Source: Clostridia bacterium | GTDB taxonomy: Bacteria; Bacillota; Clostridia; Oscillospirales; CAG-272 | NCBI GenBank assembly: GCA_017556845.1 | Contig: JAFYMA010000181.1 | Location: 1-8,303 of the forward strand | Direction of reading: 5' to 3' | DNA length: 8,303 bases | In this document: positions 1 to 6,858 of the stretch, piece after piece | How positions within the stretch are numbered: position 1 is the first letter of the stretch | Layout of the letters: each line of letters opens with the position of its first letter | Program-made: the position numbers and the translations under genes | Notes under the pieces: generated by a model | Seen by the model: the letters and a program-made list of their open reading frames with translations, nothing else | Told to the model about the DNA's origin: nothing | The model's database searches: none

Positions 1-1001
1 AGTGCGATCTTTACGCTGTCACACTCGGATACCGTTTTGATTATTTCCGTATCCTGATCGGACAAAGGACGGCTTGAATCAAATACCGCAAGTATAAGCT
101 CTGCCTTCTTTATTTCGGAATAGGCACGCTGTACTCCTATGCCCTCTACCGCATCGTCAGTCTTCCGTATTCCTGCCGTATCGGAAAGACGCAAAACGAC
201 GTCAGCGCATATTGCCTGAGACGTTATAACGTCTCTCGTCGTACCTTCAATGTCGGTAACTATCGCAGTATCCTCACCGGTAAGCATATTTAAAAGTGAG
301 GATTTGCCCGCATTGGGCTTGCCGCATATAACGGTGACTATTCCTTCTTTGACTGCCTTTCCGGTCTTGTACGAGCGCTCAAGCTCCTTTACCGCAGAAA
401 GAATATCACAAAGCTCTGAAAGCATCTGCTCTGACGTAACGTCCGTAAGGTCCTCGTCAGGATAGTCGATATATGCATAACTGCTTGATAAGAGCGCAAA
501 CAGTCTGTCCGTGATCTTTTTAGCTTCGTTTGAAAGAGCGCCTCTTCCCGATGCGCCCGCTATCTTAAGAGCTGAAGGCGTTTTGGCGTCTATTATGTCC
601 ATAATAGCTTCCGCCTCGGATAGACGCAATTTGCCGTTTACATATGCACGTTTGGTGAATTCACCTGCTTGTGCAGGATATGCACCGCTTTCGATCAGTG
701 AATCGAGAACGGTCTTTGTGACAAGTATTCCGCCGTGGCACGTTATTTCCACGCAGTTTTCACCCGTATATGAGTTGGGAGCCTTAAAGCATATTGCCAT
801 TCCGTCGTCGATCGTTTCATTCTGAAACTGTATGTCACCGTAATACGCCTTGCCGAAGGTGCATTCGGACAGAGGCTTTTTACATTTCGGGAAAAAGACC
901 TTGTCTGCAATGGCAAAGCTATCTTCGCCGGATAATCTGATAAGGGAAATAGCGCCTCTTCCATAAGGTGTAGAAATTGCCGCTATAGTTTTGCCTTGCA
1001 C
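1..1001 (-). CDS. mnmE: tRNA uridine-5-carboxymethylaminomethyl(34) synthesis GTPase MnmE (TrmE), C-terminus cut by window edge
   Basis: MnmE works with MnmG to place a (carboxymethyl)aminomethyl group on C5 of wobble uridine 34 in certain tRNAs, using a folate one-carbon donor, GTP and FAD; it acts in the cytosol. About 333 residues are visible of a family length near 450-460. The N-terminal folate-binding domain starts with AISTPYGRGAISLIRLSG (residues 8-25). The family signature GEFTKRAYVNGKLRLSEAEA covers residues 113-132. The embedded G domain shows the P-loop GKPNAGKSS (227-235), switch I GTTRD (253-257) and DTAG (274-277). The G4 NKxD motif and the C-terminal Cys motif lie beyond the left edge. 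The start is GTG at 1001, chosen because a GGAGGGG Shine-Dalgarno lies 5 bases upstream and the family N-terminus begins right there. It is transcribed away from the operon at 1142. Family assignment is essentially certain; completeness cannot be judged. Confidence 0.96.
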   Translation of the reverse strand, partial: MQGKTIAAISTPYGRGAISLIRLSGEDSFAIADKVFFPKCKKPLSECTFGKAYYGDIQFQNETIDDGMAICFKAPNSYTGENCVEITCHGGILVTKTVLDSLIESGAYPAQAGEFTKRAYVNGKLRLSEAEAIMDIIDAKTPSALKIAGASGRGALSNEAKKITDRLFALLSSSYAYIDYPDEDLTDVTSEQMLSELCDILSAVKELERSYKTGKAVKEGIVTVICGKPNAGKSSLLNMLTGEDTAIVTDIEGTTRDVITSQAICADVVLRLSDTAGIRKTDDAVEGIGVQRAYSEIKKAELILAVFDSSRPLSDQDTEIIKTVSECDSVKIA

Positions 1002-1006
1002 GTGAT

Positions 1007-1013
1007 CCCCTCC
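1007..1013 (-). promoter_or_regulatory. Shine-Dalgarno site of mnmE
   Basis: On the minus strand GGAGGGG ends 5 bases before the GTG start at 1001. This strong site supports the GTG, since no ATG lies near the conserved N-terminus. Confidence 0.8.
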
Positions 1014-1033
1014 GTTACTTTAAAAATCACATA

Positions 1034-1062
1034 ATTATATCACAAAAAAATGACATTGTAAA
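1034..1062 (-). promoter_or_regulatory. Predicted sigma-A-type promoter of mnmE
   Basis: On the minus strand TTTACA (1062-1057) and TATAAT (1039-1034) are separated by exactly 17 bases: five of six and six of six matches to consensus. Transcription would start near 1027, giving a leader of about 25 bases that holds the strong Shine-Dalgarno. No riboswitch or attenuator would fit in so short a leader. Confidence 0.7.
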
Positions 1063-1072
1063 TAAAAAAATA

Positions 1073-1101
1073 TTGATTTTATAAAATTAATGTGCTATAA
1101 T
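1073..1101 (+). promoter_or_regulatory. Predicted extended -10 promoter of the GH3-to-NhaC operon
   Basis: TTGATT (1073-1078) and TATAAT (1096-1101) have 17 bases between them. TG lies one base before the -10 (1093-1094), making an extended -10 element. The expected start is near 1108, with a leader of about 34 bases. Its -35 lies only 10 bases from the -35 of the opposing mnmE promoter. Confidence 0.7.
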
Positions 1102-1131
1102 TTATTAAAATATAACTCTGAAATGTGAAAT

Positions 1132-1136
1132 AGGAG
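1132..1136 (+). promoter_or_regulatory. Shine-Dalgarno site of the GH3 gene
   Basis: AGGAG followed by 5 bases and the ATG at 1142. It fixes the start of the first operon gene. Confidence 0.75.
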
Positions 1137-1141
1137 AAAAC

Positions 1142-2167
1142 ATGACACTTTCTGATACTGAAAAGAGAATTAACGATATAATTTCATCTATGAGCGATGA
1201 AGAAAAGGTAGGTCAGCTTTTTTTGGCTCATTGCCCTACCGGAGAAGCTGCTATTGAAAAAATAAAGCAGTATCACCTCGGCGGCTTCGTTATGTTTGCA
1301 AGAGATTTTGAAACATTCTCGCCTGACGAAGTTAAAAATATGATAGCGGCATATCAGGAAAACTCCAAAATACCTATGGTGATTTCCGCAGACGAGGAGG
1401 GCGGCTCGGTCTTACGGGTCAGTAAATTTCCTCAATTCGGTGAACAGCCGTTTAAATCTCCGCGTGACCTTTATGAAACGGAGGGCTGGCAGGGCGTACA
1501 CGATGAGACCGTGCGCAAATGTAAGCTGCTTCTTTCTCTCGGCGTCAATATGAACCTTGCTCCCGTATGCGATTTTACGGTGAACGAGGAAGCGTATATA
1601 CGCAAGCGTGTTTTCGGCGTATCTGCTGAAGCAACGTCGAAATTTATAGAGATCGTTACTGGCGTAATGAAGGAATACAAGCTCGGATCATCGCTTAAGC
1701 ATTTTCCCGGATACGGCGGAAACTCTGATACTCACAAGGGTATGTCGTACGACAGCCGTGAGCTTGAAGAATTTGAATGTCAGGATATCCTGCCGTTCAT
1801 AGCCGGTATCAAGGCCGGTGCCGATTCCGTTATGGTATCGCACAATATCGTTGGATGCTTTGACAAGGATTATCCGTCATCTCTTTCGTATCCGATACAC
1901 GATTATTTGCGTAATAAGCTCGGATATGACGGAGTTATCATCACCGATTCGCTGACGATGAGTGCAATAAGGGAGTTTACCGAGGGCAAAGATCCGTGTG
2001 TAAGAGCTGTGCTGTGCGGAAACGATATGATAATAACCTCAAAATATGAGGAAGGCTACAATTGCGTATTGCAGGCGGTTAAGGACGGTACTGTTTCCAA
2101 ACAGATGCTTGACGGTGCTGTAAGGCGCATACTTAAGATGAAATTTGATCTTGATATCATAAAATAA
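1142..2167 (+). CDS. Glycoside hydrolase family 3 protein, NagZ-like beta-N-acetylhexosaminidase
   Basis: This is a single-domain GH3 protein of 341 residues, the usual size of one-domain NagZ. NagZ enzymes remove non-reducing GlcNAc from peptidoglycan fragments. Visible motifs: DEEGGSVLR (84-92), equivalent to the DQEGGRVQR substrate loop, with D84 and R92 kept; RVFG (156-159), matching the RSFG arginine; KHFPG (186-190); a D196-T197-H198 pair matching the Asp-His acid/base dyad of the flexible NagZ loop; and IITDSLTM with D269 as likely nucleophile. The loop reads KHFPGYGGNSDTH, with Tyr where classical NagZ has a second His and one residue fewer before the dyad. No signal peptide or membrane segment is seen, so a cytosolic site is inferred. 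It is the first gene after the operon promoter; 63 bases separate it from the next gene. GH3 membership is very secure. The exact substrate is inferred and other beta-GlcNAc or beta-glycoside substrates are possible. Confidence 0.9.
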   Translation: MTLSDTEKRINDIISSMSDEEKVGQLFLAHCPTGEAAIEKIKQYHLGGFVMFARDFETFSPDEVKNMIAAYQENSKIPMVISADEEGGSVLRVSKFPQFGEQPFKSPRDLYETEGWQGVHDETVRKCKLLLSLGVNMNLAPVCDFTVNEEAYIRKRVFGVSAEATSKFIEIVTGVMKEYKLGSSLKHFPGYGGNSDTHKGMSYDSRELEEFECQDILPFIAGIKAGADSVMVSHNIVGCFDKDYPSSLSYPIHDYLRNKLGYDGVIITDSLTMSAIREFTEGKDPCVRAVLCGNDMIITSKYEEGYNCVLQAVKDGTVSKQMLDGAVRRILKMKFDLDIIK

Positions 2168-2230
2168 AGCGATTTTTAGAGCGGTCATTTTTATAGTTGG
2201 AAGAAAACAAGGAAAAGGATCACCCAAAAA

Positions 2231-4090
2231 ATGAAAAAAATGAATTTTTCAAAGATGATACGAGTTCTCTCTTTGATATTTTACGATATTCTGGCAATAT
2301 TTGCATCAGATTATATGGCTCTGTTTTTGCGGTATGATTTTGAGATTTCAAAAGTTCCGACGGAATTTTTGGAAAATACGTCAATGTATCTGCCGATAGC
2401 GGCAGCCGTAACCGTTGCAATATTTGCCTTTATGCATCTGTACCAGAGCCTTTGGCAGTTTGCAAGCATACATGAATACGGACTGATATTCGGCGCATCG
2501 TTAATTGCTTATGCAATAAACGTATCTGTGCGTATGCTTCTCAAAATGCATCAGCCAAGGTCGTGTTATCTTATCAGCTTCGTTCTGTTCGCTCTTATTG
2601 CCGTATGCGGAAGAGTTTTATACCGTGTTATCAGAAACCACAAAAATATATCTGATCAGCATGTCCGTCCGTCAAATATCCGCAAGGTAATGCTTATAGG
2701 TGCGGGCGATGCTGCAAACTCACTTTTGCGTGAGATAAATATCAGCGCCTTGCAGAAAAACCGCAAGGTAGTATGTATAATAGATGACGATAAAACCAAA
2801 AAAGGCAATCTTATGTGCGGTGTGCCGATAGTCGGAGGCAGAGAGCTTATACAGAAGTCGGCGGAAAAATATGCTGTTGATGAGATCATTTTTGCTATTC
2901 CATCTGCCGATTACGCAGAAAAAGCAGAGATACTGAATATATGTAAGACTCTGAATATCCCGATGAAAACCTTGCCGGGAATTTCTCAAATCGTTAATAA
3001 CGAGGTCATAGCCGACAATCTTGTAAACGTGGATGTTGCCGATCTTCTCGGCAGAGAGCCTGTTAAAACGAACGTTGATGAAATAATAGGATTTATAAAG
3101 GACAAGACGGTCGTTGTAACGGGCGGCGGCGGATCTATCGGAAGCGAGCTTTGCAGACAGATAGCGTCACACAACCCCAAAAAGCTGATAATAATCGATA
3201 TATACGAAAACAATGCGTACGATATACAAATGGAGCTTGTGCGCAAGCACGAAAATCTTGATCTTGACGTTCTCATAGCGTCAGTCAGAGATGAAGCGAA
3301 GATCAATTCGATATTTGAGCATTACCGTCCGCAGATAGTATTTCACGCCGCGGCGCATAAGCACGTTCCGCTTATGGAAACGTCACCTGAGGAAGCAGTC
3401 AAAAACAATGTTTTCGGTACGCTTAATGTCGTGCGTGCCGCTGATAAATACGGCGTTTCACGTTTTGTAATGATTTCTACCGATAAGGCTGTAAATCCCA
3501 CCAACGTCATGGGTGCAACGAAGCGCATATGTGAAATGATAGTACAGTCTTACGATAAGATATCAAAGACAGAGTTTGTGGCAGTTCGTTTCGGTAATGT
3601 TTTGGGATCAAACGGAAGTGTTATACCTTTGTTCAAAAAGCAGATCGCGGACGGCGGTCCCGTCACGGTAACTCACCCGGGTATCATCAGATTTTTTATG
3701 ACTATTCCGGAGGCTGTGAGCCTTGTTCTTAGAGCCGGAGCGTTCGCAAACGGCGGTGAGATATTTATTCTTGATATGGGCAAGCCCGTAAAGATCCTTG
3801 ATCTTGCGGAAAACCTTATCCGTCTTTCCGGAAGAACTCCTTACGTTGATATAAATATCGAATTTACAGGACTCCGTCCGGGAGAAAAGCTGTACGAGGA
3901 GGTCTTGATGGACGAGGAGGGCTTGAAGGCTACCGAGGACGAAATGATATTCATCGGAAGCCCTGTTGATTTTGATACCGACGAGTTTTTCAAAAAGCTT
4001 GAAGCGTTGCGTTCTGCTGCTGAAAGCAGTATAAATGTAAAGGATGCAATACAAACGATCGTGAAGATACACGAAACTGTTGAGCAATGA
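2231..4090 (+). CDS. Membrane-anchored nucleoside-diphosphate-sugar 4,6-dehydratase, CapD/PglF/EpsC/WbpM family
   Basis: Members of this family convert UDP-GlcNAc to a UDP-4-keto-6-deoxy-HexNAc using bound NAD(P), the first step toward di-N-acetyl-bacillosamine, FucNAc or QuiNAc sugars of surface polysaccharides and glycoproteins. The 619 residues match the usual length of about 600-660. Four hydrophobic spans lie near residues 11-34, 53-71, 83-104 and 112-131. The first Rossmann (CoA-binding-like) domain carries GAGDAANS (157-164). The catalytic SDR domain carries TGGGGSIG (297-304), AAAHKHVP (373-380), STDKAVNP (416-423) and MGATK (427-431). The MxxxK, with Met427 replacing the SDR Tyr, is characteristic of the large membrane-bound enzymes that retain C5 configuration, unlike YxxxK of FlaA1/PseB. 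The ATG at 2231 is the only plausible start; its Shine-Dalgarno (AAGG, 2215-2218) is 12 bases away, rather far. Its stop overlaps the next start (ATGA). The precise sugar product is not shown by sequence. Confidence 0.93.
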   Translation: MKKMNFSKMIRVLSLIFYDILAIFASDYMALFLRYDFEISKVPTEFLENTSMYLPIAAAVTVAIFAFMHLYQSLWQFASIHEYGLIFGASLIAYAINVSVRMLLKMHQPRSCYLISFVLFALIAVCGRVLYRVIRNHKNISDQHVRPSNIRKVMLIGAGDAANSLLREINISALQKNRKVVCIIDDDKTKKGNLMCGVPIVGGRELIQKSAEKYAVDEIIFAIPSADYAEKAEILNICKTLNIPMKTLPGISQIVNNEVIADNLVNVDVADLLGREPVKTNVDEIIGFIKDKTVVVTGGGGSIGSELCRQIASHNPKKLIIIDIYENNAYDIQMELVRKHENLDLDVLIASVRDEAKINSIFEHYRPQIVFHAAAHKHVPLMETSPEEAVKNNVFGTLNVVRAADKYGVSRFVMISTDKAVNPTNVMGATKRICEMIVQSYDKISKTEFVAVRFGNVLGSNGSVIPLFKKQIADGGPVTVTHPGIIRFFMTIPEAVSLVLRAGAFANGGEIFILDMGKPVKILDLAENLIRLSGRTPYVDINIEFTGLRPGEKLYEEVLMDEEGLKATEDEMIFIGSPVDFDTDEFFKKLEALRSAAESSINVKDAIQTIVKIHETVEQ

Positions 4091-4557
4091 TGCGTAACGA
4101 ACGACTTAAGCTGATAATTCCCGCTATCGTTATTTTGCTGACTGTAGTGATGATATTTTCAGCTTCTCTTCAGACCGCAGATGCTTCACGGGCACAAAGC
4201 GGCTTCGTTAAGGGAAAGCTGGACTTAATATGCTCTGTCCTATTTGATGCGGATTATGACGATATTTTTCCCGAGGTGCGAAAGGTAGCTCATTTTGCTG
4301 AGTTTGCCCTTTTGGGAGCAGAGTGTGCGGTTTTTTGTGCACTTAACAAAATGAAAACGGTGCGTTCGGCTTTTATAGGTATAACGGTGGCTGTGTGTGA
4401 TGAAGCACTTCAGCTTACGTCTGACGGCAGGGCAGGCAGCATAAAGGATGTTTTGCTTGATTTAAGCGGATTTGCTACGGGTGTTCTGTTTGTGATGCTA
4501 TGTACATTATTAATAGGTTTATATAAAAATTATAGGAGAGAAAAAAATGGAGAATAA
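4087..4557 (+). CDS. VanZ-family membrane protein
   Basis: VanZ-like proteins are small membrane proteins. The founding member gives low-level teicoplanin resistance; the biochemical role of the family is not settled. The 156-residue protein shows the family pattern in order: an N-terminal membrane span (about 8-25) ending in IFSASLQ (23-29); RKVAHFAEFALLG (65-77) with His69 and Glu72; CDEALQLTSDGRAGSIKD (104-121) with Asp105, Glu106, Gln109, Gly-Arg 114-115 and Asp121; then Asp125 and Gly128 leading into the last span (about 127-147). About four spans are expected. The ATG overlaps the dehydratase stop by four bases (ATGA) with only a weak GAG upstream, so translation is probably coupled. 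A second ATG at 4090 is an equally possible start. The 3' end overlaps the next gene by 11 bases. The family call is firm. A role in glycopeptide response is inference only. Confidence 0.87.
   Translation: MMRNERLKLIIPAIVILLTVVMIFSASLQTADASRAQSGFVKGKLDLICSVLFDADYDDIFPEVRKVAHFAEFALLGAECAVFCALNKMKTVRSAFIGITVAVCDEALQLTSDGRAGSIKDVLLDLSGFATGVLFVMLCTLLIGLYKNYRREKNGE
4534..4538 (+). promoter_or_regulatory. Shine-Dalgarno site of the PIG-L gene inside the vanZ-like gene
   Basis: AGGAG lies 8 bases before the ATG at 4547, inside the end of the preceding gene. It is the strongest internal ribosome site in the operon and supports that start. Confidence 0.7.
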
Positions 4558-5251
4558 ATGCATAATGGCTGTAGGAGGCCATATAGGAGATGCTGAGCTG
4601 ACGTGCGGAGGCACTCTTGCAACGCTTGCTTTGCAGGGATGGAAAATAGTAACCGTCGGAGCTACGGGCGGCGAGAGGGGAAATCCTCCGCATCTTACTG
4701 TTGAACAGTACAGAGAGCAGAAGATCGCAGAGGCAAAGGCGTTTGCCGAAATGCTTGGCGGAGAAGCGGTAGTTATGCCGTATGCCGACGGCGAGCTTAT
4801 GGATGACGATACGGCAAGATTCATGCTTTGCGATATCATACGAAAGTATAAACCTGCCAAGATCCTTACGCATTGGAAAAATTCAATGCATCGCGACCAT
4901 ATAAAGTGCAGTAATCTTGTGCGTGAAGCGCAGTTTCTGGCGGGACTCAGAAGCGTTGAAAGGGAACTGCCGGCACACTATGCGCAAGGACCGTTTATGG
5001 CGGAAAACTGGGAAGATTCCGACGGATTTGTTCCGCATACGTATTTTGAGGTTACTAAAGAGGGCTTTGAGCTTTGGAAGAAAGCGATAGACACTCATTG
5101 GTTTGCCGTTAACAGTAAAGATTTTAAATACAAGGATTATTATTGTGCTTTAAAGCGTGTAAGGGGACTTGAGGGAAGATTTGAATACGCTGAGTGCTTT
5201 GCATTGAATGAATATCAGAAGCGCGTAAGAATATCCTCAGAAAAGATGTGA
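4547..5251 (+). CDS. PIG-L/LmbE-family deacetylase with an altered HIGD metal motif
   Basis: PIG-L (LmbE, MshB, BshB) proteins are zinc-dependent N-deacetylases, mostly acting on GlcNAc conjugates. The 234-residue length is typical. Near the N-terminus is AVGGHIGDAELTCGGTLA (8-25), aligned to the usual AHPDDAELGCGG. His12 and Asp15 match zinc ligands, but Gly14 stands where MshB has the general-base Asp. ATGGERG (39-45) matches the next conserved loop. THWKNSMHRDH (108-118) matches the HPDH region, His118 being the likely third zinc ligand. No signal peptide is seen, so it is probably cytosolic. The gene starts inside the vanZ-like gene and ends at the NhaC start. Bacillithiol-type deacetylation (BshB) is one possibility, but no other thiol-pathway gene is present, and a nucleotide-sugar or glycan substrate would fit the neighbours equally well. 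Fold assignment is secure, substrate unknown, and activity uncertain because of Gly14. Confidence 0.86.
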   Translation: MENKCIMAVGGHIGDAELTCGGTLATLALQGWKIVTVGATGGERGNPPHLTVEQYREQKIAEAKAFAEMLGGEAVVMPYADGELMDDDTARFMLCDIIRKYKPAKILTHWKNSMHRDHIKCSNLVREAQFLAGLRSVERELPAHYAQGPFMAENWEDSDGFVPHTYFEVTKEGFELWKKAIDTHWFAVNSKDFKYKDYYCALKRVRGLEGRFEYAECFALNEYQKRVRISSEKM

Positions 5252-5256
5252 TACAT

Positions 5257-6843
5257 ATGAAGAGTTTCGTTAAGATAATAAAAATATTTGTCGTTGCGGC
5301 AGTTATAGTTATGTCGGTGGCGGCACTGGTGTTTGCATTTCAGGGCAGTCTTGCAGGAACAGCCTGGGCAATGTTGCCGCCTATCGTGGCTATTGCTCTT
5401 GCACTTGTAACGAAAGAAGTGTATTCCTCGCTGTTTATAGGAATAGTCGTAGGTGCGTTTATGGCGAGCGGCACAAAATTTTTGCCGTCAGTCGATATGC
5501 TTGTCAGTGACGGCTTGATAGGCGCTGTAAGCGGTACTGCGGGAATATTCGTTTTTCTTGTTGTTCTCGGTATAATAGTTGCTCTTATGAATAGGGCGGG
5601 CGGTTCAGCCGCATTCGGCAGATGGGCACAAAAAAATATCAAGTCCAAAACGGGCGCGTGCATTGCTACGTTCTGCCTCGGTGTGCTTATATTTATAGAC
5701 GACTATTTCAACTGCCTTACGGTCGGTTCTGTAATGCGTCCGGTCACAGACAGCCACAAAATATCAAGAGTAAAGCTTGCGTATCTTATAGATGCAACGG
5801 CGGCTCCGGTATGTATGATCGCTCCGGTATCTTCATGGGCAGCGGCGGTTTCGGAATATGCAGAGGGTACGGGATTTTCGGGTCTTGAGCTGTTCATAAA
5901 ATCAATACCCTATAATTTTTATTCTATTCTTACACTGGTATTCATCGTAGCGATAAGCATTATGAAATTTGATTACGGCTCAATGAAGATCTTTGAAATT
6001 AAAGCTGAAAACGGCGATCTTATAGGAAATTCTGATTTTGCATCTGACGAAGAAGAGAATAAGTATAACGAAAACGGCAGAGTGATAGATCTTATTATTC
6101 CCGTACTGTTCCTCGTTTCATTCTGCATATTCGGACTTGTTTATATAGGCGGTATACTCAGCGGTAACAGCTTTGTTGATGCATTTGCCGGAACTGACGC
6201 CACAGTCGGCTTGCCGTGGGGAAGCATAATTGCCCTTGTGCTTATAATTGCATATTATCTTGCGCGCAGAATAATAACGTTCAAAGAGGTTACAGAATGT
6301 ATTCCCAAGGGCTTTATTGCAATGGTTCCTGCAATACTGATCCTCACCTTTGCAACGGCGCTGAAAAATGTAACTAACGCACTCGATATTTCGACATTTG
6401 TAAATGCTTCGCTTGAAAATGCGGGTTCTTTGCAGTATTTCCTGCCTGCAATAATATTCATTATCGCTTGTATTCTTGCATTTTCGACCGGTACATCTTG
6501 GGGCACGTTCGGTATACTTATACCGATAGTCGTTGCTATATTCCCTGCGGACAACGAGCTTATGTATATCGCAATGTCGGCGTGCCTTGCAGGAGCTGTA
6601 TGCGGCGACCATTGCTCACCTATCTCCGATACGACGATAATGTCATCGGCGGGTGCTATGTGTAACCACGTGGATCACGTATCAACGCAGATGCCGTATG
6701 CAATAACTGTTGCTTGTATATCGTTCGTATGCTTTATATTAGCCGCATTTATTCAGAATCCTTGGATATCTCTTGCGATAGGCGCAGTTTTGACCGTAGG
6801 CACTTTGTTTATTATAAAGACCTTAACTAAGAAAAAAGCGTAA
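5257..6843 (+). CDS. Na+/H+ antiporter NhaC-family transporter
   Basis: This polytopic inner-membrane protein has 528 residues from the ATG. NhaC-family members exchange protons for Na+; some exchange organic anions or amino acids instead (for example the malate/lactate exchanger MleN). Numbering from 5257, family hallmarks are LPPIVAIALALVTKEVY (40-56), IDDYFNCLTVGSVMRPVTDS (147-166), IDATAAPVCMIAPVSSW (178-194), STGTSWGTFG (410-419) and GDHCSPISDTT (450-460), with Asp148-Asp149 and Asp451 likely ion-binding or structural. About 11-13 spans are expected. An acidic hydrophilic loop (about 250-274, rich in Asp/Glu/Asn) splits two halves. A GTG at 5248 would add MIH and overlap the previous stop by four bases (GTGA). 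ATG at 5257 is preferred as the more usual codon, but neither start has a clear Shine-Dalgarno. It is the last gene of the operon, 15 bases before the terminator. Family call is firm; transported substrate is not determined. Confidence 0.9.
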   Translation: MKSFVKIIKIFVVAAVIVMSVAALVFAFQGSLAGTAWAMLPPIVAIALALVTKEVYSSLFIGIVVGAFMASGTKFLPSVDMLVSDGLIGAVSGTAGIFVFLVVLGIIVALMNRAGGSAAFGRWAQKNIKSKTGACIATFCLGVLIFIDDYFNCLTVGSVMRPVTDSHKISRVKLAYLIDATAAPVCMIAPVSSWAAAVSEYAEGTGFSGLELFIKSIPYNFYSILTLVFIVAISIMKFDYGSMKIFEIKAENGDLIGNSDFASDEEENKYNENGRVIDLIIPVLFLVSFCIFGLVYIGGILSGNSFVDAFAGTDATVGLPWGSIIALVLIIAYYLARRIITFKEVTECIPKGFIAMVPAILILTFATALKNVTNALDISTFVNASLENAGSLQYFLPAIIFIIACILAFSTGTSWGTFGILIPIVVAIFPADNELMYIAMSACLAGAVCGDHCSPISDTTIMSSAGAMCNHVDHVSTQMPYAITVACISFVCFILAAFIQNPWISLAIGAVLTVGTLFIIKTLTKKKA

Positions 6844-6858
6844 AGCTACAAATTAAAA

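Noticed and set aside
511..825. Plus-strand open frame of 104 codons in the first kilobase
   Set aside because: The opposite strand encodes MnmE without interruption with all family motifs, so this frame is a shadow.
2168..2230. Possible separate promoter or terminator between the GH3 and dehydratase genes
   Set aside because: A TATAGT at 2192-2197 exists, but no acceptable -35 is spaced from it and no hairpin with a T-tract is seen; read-through from the operon promoter is simpler.
3608..4087. Open frame of 159 codons on the minus strand inside the dehydratase gene
   Set aside because: It lies opposite conserved SDR sequence, has no convincing ribosome site or family resemblance, and is best explained as a shadow frame.
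4475..4873. Minus-strand open frames across the VanZ/PIG-L junction
   Set aside because: Two overlapping frames oppose two conserved genes; neither shows a protein family pattern or a promoter.
6118..6612. Long open frame of 164 codons on the minus strand inside the NhaC gene
   Set aside because: It is antisense to a clearly conserved transporter and its product is rich in Cys, Tyr, Arg and Lys with no recognisable fold; it is a shadow of the real frame.
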